From positions 1 to 64,000 of the forward strand of contig NZ_UETC01000010.1 of assembly GCF_900116765.1 (NCBI RefSeq): DNA of 64,000 bases, given 5' to 3'. The position numbers and the translations under genes are program-made. The stretch's first letter is position 1. Each line of letters starts with the position of its first letter. This stretch comes from Jannaschia seohaensis. Its GTDB lineage: Bacteria; Pseudomonadota; Alphaproteobacteria; Rhodobacterales; Rhodobacteraceae. The notes beneath the pieces are model-generated. The model made no database searches and had not been told where the DNA came from. It saw only the letters and a list, made by a program, of their open reading frames with translations. Shown here piece after piece: positions 16,280 through 24,177 of the stretch.

Positions 16280-17529
16280 GGGCGGGGGCATTGAACCCGG
16301 ACGCCGCGGGCGTCATGCTCCCCCGAGGCCAGCCGGACGGAGCCGTGACCGACCAGACCGATCCCTTCTTCGGCCTTTCGCCCGATTTCGTCCATGCGGA
16401 GGCGGCGACCGCAGCGCTGGGCCGGCGGCAGATCCTGCTCGTGCCTGGGGCGGAGGTCGCCGTTCTGACGCTGGATCTTCCGCCGAAATTGCGGGGCCAG
16501 GCGCGGGAGCAGGTGGCCCGCCGACAACTCCGCGACCGGCTGGGGCCGGGAGCGGATCGGATCGAGATGCGCCCCTTCCCCGAAGGCGACGGCGCCGCCT
16601 GGACGCGGGTTCTGGTCGCGGCGCGCGCGCATGTGGACGGGTGGCGCGCGCAGGCGGGGCAGGGGGGACGCGCCGTCCTGCCGGATTACCTCGCGCTGCC
16701 CACGGCCCCGGGGGTCTGGACGGTGACGCGGGGGCCGTCCGGGCTTGCCGTCCGGCTGGGGCCTTGGGACGGATTCGGCGGCTCGGACGAGGTCGCGCTG
16801 GCGCTTTTCGAGCGCGCGCTGAGGGACGTGTCGCCGCTGCCTTCGGCCGTCCTTGCCCTGGGACCCGGCCTGTCGCGCCTGACGGCCCTGGCTACCGCGC
16901 GCGGGATCCCGGTCGAGACCTCGCCGGCCGCCATCGCCGCGCGCGGCCTGCCCGCGCCCGCCCTTCTGGCGCATGGGGAAGAGGCGCTGGACCTGCGCCG
17001 CGACCCGCAGGTCGCGCGCAGCCGTCTCGCGCGGCGCGTGCTGGTCTGGCGCTGGCCGATGGTGCTCGGCCTGTTGGCTGCGGGGCTTTGGGCCGCGTCG
17101 CAGATCCTTCTGTATCAGCGGCTTGAGGCGGAAACCGCCCGGCTGACCGCCGAGACGACGGCCCTCGTGCGGGAGAGTTTCGTGCCCACGGGGCCGATTC
17201 TGGACGTGCGGATTCAGGTCAGTCGCGCCTTGGCCGAGCGGCGCGCGGCCACCGAGACGGGCCCCGAGGCCGCCGCGCCCCTGGCCCTGCTGAACCGCGC
17301 CGCGATCGTGCTGGCTGCGCGCGGCGCGCGGCCCGAGTCGCTGCGCTATACCGAAGACGGGGTTCTGGTCGTCGCCGCCGAGGTCGCGGATTTCGCCGAA
17401 GCCGAGGCCCTTGCCCAGGCGCTCCGCGACGATGGCTTGCAAGTGGAGCCCGTGGATACGAGCGCCCGTGACGGCGTGGCCGGCGTCCGCACCGAGCTGC
17501 GCCTGCGCGCCGGGGAGGGGCCGCGATGA
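16276..17529 (+). CDS. gspL: Type II secretion inner-membrane platform protein GspL
   Basis: A 417-residue bitopic protein starting with GTG that overlaps the gspK stop. The cytoplasmic part (about residues 1-255) has the actin-like GspL fold (FFGLSPDFVHAEAATAA, QILLVPGAEVAVLTLDLP) and would bind the GspE ATPase. One membrane segment (about 257-280, LVWRWPMVLGLLAAGLWAAS) is followed by a periplasmic coiled coil and a ferredoxin-like end. Sequence identity within the family is low; order and topology carry much of the call. It overlaps gspM by four bases. Confidence 0.82.
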   Translation: MRAGALNPDAAGVMLPRGQPDGAVTDQTDPFFGLSPDFVHAEAATAALGRRQILLVPGAEVAVLTLDLPPKLRGQAREQVARRQLRDRLGPGADRIEMRPFPEGDGAAWTRVLVAARAHVDGWRAQAGQGGRAVLPDYLALPTAPGVWTVTRGPSGLAVRLGPWDGFGGSDEVALALFERALRDVSPLPSAVLALGPGLSRLTALATARGIPVETSPAAIAARGLPAPALLAHGEEALDLRRDPQVARSRLARRVLVWRWPMVLGLLAAGLWAASQILLYQRLEAETARLTAETTALVRESFVPTGPILDVRIQVSRALAERRAATETGPEAAAPLALLNRAAIVLAARGARPESLRYTEDGVLVVAAEVADFAEAEALAQALRDDGLQVEPVDTSARDGVAGVRTELRLRAGEGPR

Positions 17530-18023
17530 GCGCCAGGTTGATCGACGCCTTGCTAGCCCTGTCGGGGCGGGAACGGGTGGGCCTGGCCATTCTGGTGCTG
17601 GTCGCGCTGCCTCTCGGGCTGGGTTTCGGCGTGCTCCTGCCGTTGGAGGAGCGGGCGCAGGCCGCGCGGGCGGCGCGGGTCGAGGCGGTCGCGCTGCAGG
17701 TCTGGGTGCGGGAGCGGGCCGCCGAGATGGCGGCGTTGGGTCCGGCTCGTGCGCCGCGCGCGGCGGCCGAACCGATCGGGACCGGGGGGATCGAACAGCG
17801 CCTGATTGCCGCCGGTCTGCGCGGTGCGATCAGCCAGCTCAGCGCCGATGCGCAGGGACGGGTTCAACTGCGGTTCGACGTGGTGGGGTTCGAGCGCTTT
17901 GCGCGCTGGCTCAGCGACACGGATCCGCATTGGGGCTACGAGATCGCCGCCTTCCGGCTGGAGGCGCTGGACCGTCCGGGCATGGTCGCGGCCAGTCTGA
18001 TTCTGGCCCCGCCGCAAGACTAG
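17526..18023 (+). CDS. gspM: Type II secretion inner-membrane platform protein GspM
   Basis: A 165-residue bitopic protein: a short cytoplasmic N-terminus (ALLALSGRERVGLAIL, the usual GspM 'L..RER' opening), one membrane helix at about residues 20-40, a short coiled coil and a small periplasmic ferredoxin-like domain (GRVQLRFDVVGFERFARWLSD). Such small proteins partner GspL. It is the last gene of the gspG-M operon and converges on a lipoprotein gene 13 bases away. Identification rests on topology and gene order. Confidence 0.78.
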   Translation: MSARLIDALLALSGRERVGLAILVLVALPLGLGFGVLLPLEERAQAARAARVEAVALQVWVRERAAEMAALGPARAPRAAAEPIGTGGIEQRLIAAGLRGAISQLSADAQGRVQLRFDVVGFERFARWLSDTDPHWGYEIAAFRLEALDRPGMVAASLILAPPQD

Positions 18024-18036
18024 CCCCCAGGGCCCG

Positions 18037-18558
18037 TCACTCCATCGCGGCAAGCCGCGCGTCGATGGCCGCGACCCGTCCCGCGAGCGAGCCGAGCGGG
18101 TCCATCTCGGGATGGTCGCGGAGCACCTCGCGCAGGGCGGCCCGGGCTTCGGTGAGGCGCGCCGCCCCGGCGGCGGGATCGCCCGCACCCAGGATGGCCA
18201 GCGCCATTTCGTGATGCGCCGTGCCCCGCACCGCCAGCGCGGCCGCCCGCGCGTCGCCCGTCGTGTCCGAGGCCACACGATCCGCCATGTCGGCCGCCGC
18301 CGCGAAGTCGCCCGCGCGCAGCACCGTATGGGAATATTCGAGCCGTATCCTGTCCCCCAGCGGCCCCGCCTTGGGCATCAGCCGCCGATAGAGCGTCTCG
18401 GCCCGGTCGTAATCGCCCGTCTCCAGCGCCGTGCGGGCGCTCATGTATTGGGCCTGAAAGGCGCCCTCGGCCAGGCGTCCCTCGGTCGGTGTGCAACTCG
18501 CCGTGGCGATGAGAAGAAGGGCCGCTCCAACGGCGCCCGTTACGCGTCCTGCCTTCAT
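18037..18558 (-). CDS. TPR-like lipoprotein inside the gsp cluster (possible pilotin)
   Basis: A 173-residue lipoprotein: signal peptide with lipobox ATASC (Cys22). The mature part is almost all helical with TPR-like repeats (ARTALETGDYDRAETLYRRL, YSHTVLRAGDFAAAADMADR, ALAVRGTAHHEMALAIL). It sits on the opposite strand between gspM and gspC and shares an upstream region with gspC. Type IV pilus pilotins of the PilF/PilW kind are TPR lipoproteins that carry the secretin to the outer membrane. No other pilotin candidate is visible here, so this role is plausible but not shown. Confidence 0.65.
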   Translation of the reverse strand: MKAGRVTGAVGAALLLIATASCTPTEGRLAEGAFQAQYMSARTALETGDYDRAETLYRRLMPKAGPLGDRIRLEYSHTVLRAGDFAAAADMADRVASDTTGDARAAALAVRGTAHHEMALAILGAGDPAAGAARLTEARAALREVLRDHPEMDPLGSLAGRVAAIDARLAAME

Positions 18559-18586
18559 GTTCCGCTCGTTTTTTCCTCTATTTTGC

Positions 18587-18595
18587 TGTTATGAT
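18587..18595 (+). promoter_or_regulatory. Extended -10 promoter for gspCDEF
   Basis: TGTTATGAT matches an extended -10 (TGnTATAAT) and lies in the only AT-rich part of the intergenic region, 62 bases before the gspC start. No good -35 is seen. The lipoprotein gene is transcribed the other way from the same region. Confidence 0.45.
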
Positions 18596-18657
18596 ACAGA
18601 CGGCGATCCGGCGGGACCAAGCACGGATCGCGGAAACGGGACCGGACGGGACAATTC

Positions 18658-19131
18658 ATGCGCCTGGCTGCGGCTTTCATAACACTCGTTGCGCTCGGCG
18701 CGACGGCACTCGCCGGTGTCGAGCTGGGCGAGGTGTTGTCCGAGCCGGACGCGCAGGTGCTCCCGGCGGCTGCCACGCCCGCGGCTGACGTCGCGGCCCC
18801 GGCCCCGGCCGCGCCCATGGTCTGGCCCGCGCTTTTCGGAGAACCCGCGCCGCCCGCGCCCCCGGCGCCGCCACCCCCGCCCATGGCCGCCGCCGAGCCT
18901 CAGCCGCCCGCGCCGCCGCGCCCGCCGCTCTCGGCGATGGGCTATGAGCTGAAGGGGCTGGTGGCGGCGGGAGACGACGCCTGGGGGCTCGTGTCTCATC
19001 CGACCGGCCAGAGGCTTCTCCGCGTGGGCGACAGCCTGGAGGAGGGGCGCGTCGTCGCGCGGATCGAGGCGGCGGGGCTCTGGATCTCGACCGATGGCGG
19101 TGCGCCGGAGCTTTTGGGCTTTCTGGACTGA
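18658..19131 (+). CDS. gspC: Type II secretion inner-membrane protein GspC
   Basis: A 157-residue bitopic protein: an N-terminal membrane helix (AAAFITLVALGATALAGV), a long Pro/Ala linker (about residues 40-95, PPAPPAPPPPP) and a C-terminal homology region (YELKGLVAAGDDAWGLVSH...LRVGDSLEEGRVVARIE) that in GspC docks on the N0 domain of the secretin. There is no C-terminal PDZ domain, a shorter form than in enteric bacteria. It is separated from gspM by the reverse-strand lipoprotein gene and is followed by gspD after 135 bases. Confidence 0.83.
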   Translation: MRLAAAFITLVALGATALAGVELGEVLSEPDAQVLPAAATPAADVAAPAPAAPMVWPALFGEPAPPAPPAPPPPPMAAAEPQPPAPPRPPLSAMGYELKGLVAAGDDAWGLVSHPTGQRLLRVGDSLEEGRVVARIEAAGLWISTDGGAPELLGFLD

Positions 19132-19266
19132 ACCCTGCACGCCACACAAACCGGTCCGCCGTCGTCCCCGGGGATGGAATCTTGCGCCGTCTCGACTAGG
19201 CTGGCCGCGACTGGCCCCATCAATGACGGCGGAACCGCCGCGCCGGGGCATGAGGCGGGGCAGGAC

Positions 19267-21219
19267 ATGAAGACATCGGGCATTCTCCGTGCGGCCTGGA
19301 TCGCGGCCGTTCTGGCCGTGGCGCAGTTGCCCGCGCCCCAGGCGGCAGCGCAGGTGCAGCTGGACCTGCGCGACGCGGATCTGCGCAGCTTCGTCGAGAT
19401 CGTATCAGAGGCGACGGGCCGCAACTTCCTGATCGACCCGGGCGTGCGCGGCACCGTCACCGTGCTCGCCCCGCAGGAGCTGAGCGCCGCCGACCTCTAC
19501 GACGTGTTCCTGAACGTGCTGGAGCTCAACCGCCTGACCCTCATCACCGGCAACGGCGCCGACCGGATCGTGCCGATGAATGTCGCGCGGGAGCTGTCCT
19601 CCGGCGCGCCCCAGGGCGGGATCGGCGACTTCCAGACCCGCGTGATCGAAGTGCGCAACGTCCCGCTCTCCGAGATCATCGAGGTCGTGCGGCCCCTGCT
19701 GCCCGCCGAGGCCGTCATCACGCCCGTCCCGCGGTCAAACCTGCTGATCCTGTCGGATCGGGGGCGCAATTTCGGGCGGATCGCCGATCTGATCGAACGG
19801 CTCGACCGGCCGAGCGACCGACCCATCGAGATGATCCGCCTGCGCAATGCCGATGCGCGCGACGTGCTCGACGTGATCCAGTCGATGGACATCGTGCCGC
19901 CGGGCGCCGCCGTCTCGGTCGACCGCCGCTCCAACGCGCTGGTGGTGACGGGACCGGAGGATCTGCGCCAGCAGCTGCGCCGCCTCGCTGCCCGGCTCGA
20001 CACCCAGCAGAGCAATGTGGTCTCGACCGCCATCGAGTTGAGCTACGCGGATGCGGCGGCCCTCGCCGATGTGGTGCTGCGCGCGATCAGCAACCAGACC
20101 GCAGATAGCGCCAGCCCCCAGGGTGAAATCCGCATCGTCCCCGAGCCGCAGACCAACGCGCTGCTCATCACCGCGCCCCAGGACCGGATCGACGACATCG
20201 CCGAGATGGTCCAATTCCTCGACCGCCGCCCGTCCCAGGTGCTGGTCGAGGCGGTGATCTTCGAGATGTCGGTCGAAGGGTTCTCGGATCTCTCGGTCCA
20301 GTTCGCCGGGCTGCTCGACGATGCCATCGTCGGCGGGGTCGAGTTCGCGCTGACCGGGCGGCCGAGCCTGACGAACCTCGTCGCCGCCGTGGCAAACGAC
20401 GCCCCGATCTCGCCCGGCTCCGGCGGCACGTTCGGCGTCGGACGCCGGACCGGCGGGGACGGGATCGTCGGGCTGATCAGCGCCATCGCCACCTCGAACT
20501 CCACCCGGCTGCTTTCGACGCCCTCGATCATGACGCTCAACAACGAGGAAGCCGAGATCGTCGTCGCGCAGAACGTGCCCTTCCTAACCGGCTCCTTCGC
20601 GACGGTGGGCGAAGACGCGGTGCCCGAGAACCCGTTCCAGACCATCGAGCGCCAGGATGTGGGCCTGACCCTGCGCGTCACGCCTCAGATCAATGTCGAT
20701 CGAACGGTCAAGATGGCCATCGAGCAAGAGGTGTCGAGCCTCACCAACTCCAATGCCTCCACCGGGGGCGAAATCACGGCGCGGCGTGCCCTGACGACCA
20801 ACGTGCTGGTGCGCGACGGGAACGTGATCCTGCTTGGCGGTCTGTTGGAGAACGGCTCCGGCGCGGTGACGCAGCGGGTGCCGGGCCTGTCGCGCCTGCC
20901 ACTGGTCGGCGGGCTCTTCCGTGGAAAGAACGCCAGCCAGAGCCAGAGCGTGCTTCTGATCCTGCTGCGCCCCCGCGTGGTCGAATCCGAGAGCGAAGGC
21001 ACTCGCCTCACCCGCGAGATCGCACGGGAGGCCAAGGCCGCCAGCCTTGCCATCGCGGCCGAGAGCGACGACATTCCTCCGCGCACCAGACAGGTCGTGC
21101 TGCCCTTCGACGGCGCGGATCTGAACCAACCTTTCGATGCGGGGTTCGTGGACGATGCGGCGCAGATCCGGGATTATCCCCCCTTGCCCAGCCGGCTGCG
21201 CTTCGATCAGAAGAACTAG
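19267..21219 (+). CDS. gspD: Type II secretion outer-membrane secretin GspD
   Basis: A 650-residue secretin. The ATG at 19267 opens a signal peptide (AAWIAAVLAVAQLPAPQAAAQ). Domains in order: N0 (VQLDLRDADLRSFVEIVSEA), three N-domain repeats (N1-N3, including VRPLLPAEAVITPVPRSNLL and SYADAAALADVVLRAI), then the beta-barrel secretin core with RLLSTPSIMTLNNEEAEI and the VGLTLRVTPQI and VPGLSRLPLVGGLFRG hallmarks. The tail after about residue 585 is short, so a distinct S domain for a pilotin is not obvious. It forms the outer-membrane pore for folded proteins. Confidence 0.93.
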   Translation: MKTSGILRAAWIAAVLAVAQLPAPQAAAQVQLDLRDADLRSFVEIVSEATGRNFLIDPGVRGTVTVLAPQELSAADLYDVFLNVLELNRLTLITGNGADRIVPMNVARELSSGAPQGGIGDFQTRVIEVRNVPLSEIIEVVRPLLPAEAVITPVPRSNLLILSDRGRNFGRIADLIERLDRPSDRPIEMIRLRNADARDVLDVIQSMDIVPPGAAVSVDRRSNALVVTGPEDLRQQLRRLAARLDTQQSNVVSTAIELSYADAAALADVVLRAISNQTADSASPQGEIRIVPEPQTNALLITAPQDRIDDIAEMVQFLDRRPSQVLVEAVIFEMSVEGFSDLSVQFAGLLDDAIVGGVEFALTGRPSLTNLVAAVANDAPISPGSGGTFGVGRRTGGDGIVGLISAIATSNSTRLLSTPSIMTLNNEEAEIVVAQNVPFLTGSFATVGEDAVPENPFQTIERQDVGLTLRVTPQINVDRTVKMAIEQEVSSLTNSNASTGGEITARRALTTNVLVRDGNVILLGGLLENGSGAVTQRVPGLSRLPLVGGLFRGKNASQSQSVLLILLRPRVVESESEGTRLTREIAREAKAASLAIAAESDDIPPRTRQVVLPFDGADLNQPFDAGFVDDAAQIRDYPPLPSRLRFDQKN

Positions 21220-21222
21220 GCC

Positions 21223-22671
21223 GTGACCGCGCCCGAGCGTCTCCCCTTCGCCTTCGCCCGCGACGAGCAGGTCGTGCTCGATGGGCGGGCGGTCTTGCTG
21301 GGGCCGGGCTTTACCCAGACGGGCCTGCGCGAGGCCCAGCGCCGGGCCGGGCCCGACGCCCGCCTGAGTATCGAGAGCGACGAAGGCTTCGACGCGGCCC
21401 TCGCCCGGGTCTACCAGTCTCGCGACGACACCGAGACGGATGACGGCCCCGTCTTCGACCTGGAGGGCGCCGCCGCCAGCGGCCCGCGCGATCTGCTGGA
21501 GGATGTCGAGGAGGCGCCGGTGATCCGCCTCGTCAACATGCTGCTGCTCAGGGCCGTGCAGGCCGGCGCTTCGGATCTGCACGTGGAGCCGGTCGAGGGC
21601 GGGCTGCGGGTGCGCCAGCGCATCGACGGGTTCCTGCAGCCGGTCATGCTGCGCTCCGACGTGCCGGTGAAGCGGATCGTCTCGCGGCTCAAGGTCATGG
21701 CCGGGCTCGACATCGCCGAGACGCGCTTGCCGCAGGACGGGCGCATTCCGCTGACGCTGGGCGGGCGCACGATCGACACGCGCGTCTCCTCGTTGCCGGG
21801 CCATTACGGCGAGCGGATCGTGCTGCGGATCCTCGACCGGTCCTCGGGCCTGCGCCCGCTCGACCAGCTGGGGCTGAGCCCCGCGCAGATCGCCCTGCTC
21901 GAACGCCTGTCGGCCATGCCCAACGGCATCATCCTGGCGACCGGACCCACCGGCGCGGGCAAGACGACGACGCTCTATTCGCTGCTGCAACTCGCCGACC
22001 GGGACGAGCGCAACATCGTTACCGTCGAGGATCCGATCGAATACGACCTGCCGGGGATCAGCCAGAGCCAGATCAACGCCGAGATCGGCATGACCTTCGC
22101 CGCCGGGCTGCGCGCCACGCTGCGCCAGGATCCGGATGTCATTTTGGTGGGCGAGATCCGCGACGGCGAGACGGCGGGGGTCGCGGCCCAGGCGGCGCTG
22201 ACCGGGCATCTGGTGTTCTCCTCGCTCCATGCCAACGGCGCGGCGGGGGCCGTGGTGCGTCTGCGGGATCTGGGGGTTCAGGACTTCCTGATCGCGGCCA
22301 CCCTGCGCGGCGTGATCGCGCAGCGCCTGCTGCGTCGCCTCTGCCTCGACTGCCGCAGACCCCGCCAGCCCTCCGATGATGAGGCGGCGGCGTTCCGGCG
22401 GCACCGGCTGGAGGTGCCGCCCGCCGTGTTCGACGCGGTGGGGTGCAAGGCCTGCAACGGCTCCGGCTATTCGGGGCGCGTGGGCGTGTTCGAGATGATC
22501 GAAGTCGGGGATGCGCTGCGCGCCGCCATCGAACGGGGCGCCAACGAGTCCGAACTGACGGCCCAGGCGCTCGACGCGCGCGAGACGCTGGCGGGGCAGG
22601 GGCTGGGCGAGGCGGCGGCCGGCCGCACGACCGTCGCCGAGGTGCTGCGCGTCGTCGGCGACGTGGCGTGA
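21223..22671 (+). CDS. gspE: Type II secretion ATPase GspE
   Basis: A 482-residue hexameric ATPase with a GTG start just after the gspD stop. The N1E domain is short. Seen in order: Walker A GPTGAGKTTTLYS, Asp box TVEDPIEYD, Walker B DPDVILVGEIRD, His box LTGHLVFSSLHANGA, and the tetracysteine zinc module CLDC...CKAC, which separates GspE from most pilus retraction ATPases. It drives pseudopilus assembly from the cytoplasmic face through GspL. It overlaps gspF by four bases (GTGA). Confidence 0.93.
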   Translation: MTAPERLPFAFARDEQVVLDGRAVLLGPGFTQTGLREAQRRAGPDARLSIESDEGFDAALARVYQSRDDTETDDGPVFDLEGAAASGPRDLLEDVEEAPVIRLVNMLLLRAVQAGASDLHVEPVEGGLRVRQRIDGFLQPVMLRSDVPVKRIVSRLKVMAGLDIAETRLPQDGRIPLTLGGRTIDTRVSSLPGHYGERIVLRILDRSSGLRPLDQLGLSPAQIALLERLSAMPNGIILATGPTGAGKTTTLYSLLQLADRDERNIVTVEDPIEYDLPGISQSQINAEIGMTFAAGLRATLRQDPDVILVGEIRDGETAGVAAQAALTGHLVFSSLHANGAAGAVVRLRDLGVQDFLIAATLRGVIAQRLLRRLCLDCRRPRQPSDDEAAAFRRHRLEVPPAVFDAVGCKACNGSGYSGRVGVFEMIEVGDALRAAIERGANESELTAQALDARETLAGQGLGEAAAGRTTVAEVLRVVGDVA

Positions 22672-23867
22672 ACGTCTACGGCTACACCGCCTTCACCGCC
22701 GACGGGAAGCGGCGCCGGGGCACCGTGCTGGCCGAGACCGAGAGCCATGCGTCGGATCAGTTGCGCCGCGAAGGGCTGTTCGTCTCGGAGTTGGAGGCAA
22801 GAGGCGCGCGCGCGCCCCGGCGTCTTGGCCGCGCCCGTCTCTCGCCCGATCTGAGGGCGGTGATGACGCGGCAGATGGCGGTCCTGCTGGCCGCCGAACT
22901 GCCGGCCGAGGCGGCGCTGGAGGCCGTCCGGCAGGGCGAAGGCGCGCTCGACGCCGTCGCCGCCCGCGCCCGCGCCGCGCTGATGGAGGGCGCGAGCCTG
23001 TCGGAGGCGCTGGCCGGCTCCGGCGGCGGCTTCGCGCCCTATTACCTCGCCTCGGTGCGGGCGGGCGAGACGGCGGGCGACCTCGCCGCCGTGTTCGAGG
23101 AACTGGCCGAGCATCTGGAGACCCAGCGCATCGACCGGGCGCAGATCGCCAGCGCGCTGATCTACCCCGCCTTCGTCGCCGCCGTCAGCCTGCTCGTCTG
23201 CGCGATCCTGATGGTCTCGGTTGCACCCGAGATCGTCGCCATGTTCGAAATCTCGGGCCGTCCCTTGCCCGTGCTTACGCAATATGTGCTGGCGGTCAGC
23301 GACTGGGTGCAGGCCCATCTGCTGTGGGTCGGCGTGGGCGCGGCGGCGCTGGTGGCGCTCTGGCTCGGCAGCACCTGGTTGCCCGGCCCGCGCGCCGTCC
23401 GCGACCGTCTGTTCTTACGCATTCCCCTTGTCGGCCGCTTCCTGCGGCTGGCCGAGGCGGTCCAATATCTGCGCACGCTCGCCCTGGTGCTGAGCAGCCG
23501 CCACACCGCGCTTTCCGCCGTGGAGAACGCGGCGCAGGTTCTGACCATCGCGCGATTTCGCACCGAGGCGGAAGCGGTCGCGACGGCCATCCGCCAGGGC
23601 GAGACCCTTTCGGACGCGCTGCGCCGGATCAGCTTCGTGCCCCCGGTGGCCCGCCAGCTGATCGGCGCGGGCGAGGCCTCCGCCCGGCTCGCGCGCATGA
23701 CGGAGCGCGCCGCTGTGCTGGTGGAAACCGGGCTCAGCACCGAGCGCAAGCGGATCGCCGCGCTGCTGGAGCCCATCCTCATGATGCTGGTCGGCGTCTT
23801 CGTCCTGGTGATCGTGCTGGCGGTCCTGCTGCCGATCTTCGACCTGCAGGCGGTCGTGGCCGGCTAG
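22668..23867 (+). CDS. gspF: Type II secretion polytopic platform protein GspF
   Basis: A 399-residue inner-membrane protein; the GTG at 22668 overlaps the gspE stop and gives the standard N-terminus (VYGYTAFTADGKRRRGTV). Two homologous cytoplasmic helical domains (about 60-165, LTRQMAVLLAAELP-like, and 270-365, ALVLSSRHTALSAVENAA) alternate with three membrane helices, the last at the C-terminus (LMMLVGVFVLVIVLAVLLPI). It is the last gene of the gspCDEF run, so core components C-M and O are all present in this window. Confidence 0.92.
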   Translation: MNVYGYTAFTADGKRRRGTVLAETESHASDQLRREGLFVSELEARGARAPRRLGRARLSPDLRAVMTRQMAVLLAAELPAEAALEAVRQGEGALDAVAARARAALMEGASLSEALAGSGGGFAPYYLASVRAGETAGDLAAVFEELAEHLETQRIDRAQIASALIYPAFVAAVSLLVCAILMVSVAPEIVAMFEISGRPLPVLTQYVLAVSDWVQAHLLWVGVGAAALVALWLGSTWLPGPRAVRDRLFLRIPLVGRFLRLAEAVQYLRTLALVLSSRHTALSAVENAAQVLTIARFRTEAEAVATAIRQGETLSDALRRISFVPPVARQLIGAGEASARLARMTERAAVLVETGLSTERKRIAALLEPILMMLVGVFVLVIVLAVLLPIFDLQAVVAG

Positions 23868-23871
23868 CGCG

Positions 23872-24177
23872 TCAGACGACCGGATAGACGAAGATGCTGC
23901 CGCGCACGGTTTCCTCGGGCGTGATGTCGACGTCGAGCGAGCCGTCCCGGATCGCGGCGTCGAGGTCGCGACAGGTCCGGGCCAGCCCCGGCTCCGCGTC
24001 CCCGGCCACTGCCAGGAGCGGGCGCCCCTCGGGCCCGAGCGCGTGGGTCATCTCCTGGACCCCGTCGTCGCTTGGTGGTTGGAGGCCGCCTTCGGGCAGC
24101 GGGCCGGCCTCCGCATGCGCGGGGGCAAGGATGGCATGGACACGGTCCAGGAAGGTCGGGTGGTCAATCTTCGGCAA
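23872..24177 (-). CDS. Small protein coupled to a carbamoyltransferase
   Basis: A 101-residue protein of unknown function. I place the start at a TTG (24177) because it follows a GGAAAGG ribosome site by 6 bases and overlaps the carbamoyltransferase stop by 14 bases. The protein (PKIDHPTFLDRVHAILAP... VRGSIFVYPVV) has no signal peptide or membrane segment. The first half is helical and the second half acidic (SLDVDITPEE). A longer upstream extension in the same frame only repeats the carbamoyltransferase region in another frame and looks spurious. No family recognised. Confidence 0.5.
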   Translation of the reverse strand: MPKIDHPTFLDRVHAILAPAHAEAGPLPEGGLQPPSDDGVQEMTHALGPEGRPLLAVAGDAEPGLARTCRDLDAAIRDGSLDVDITPEETVRGSIFVYPVV

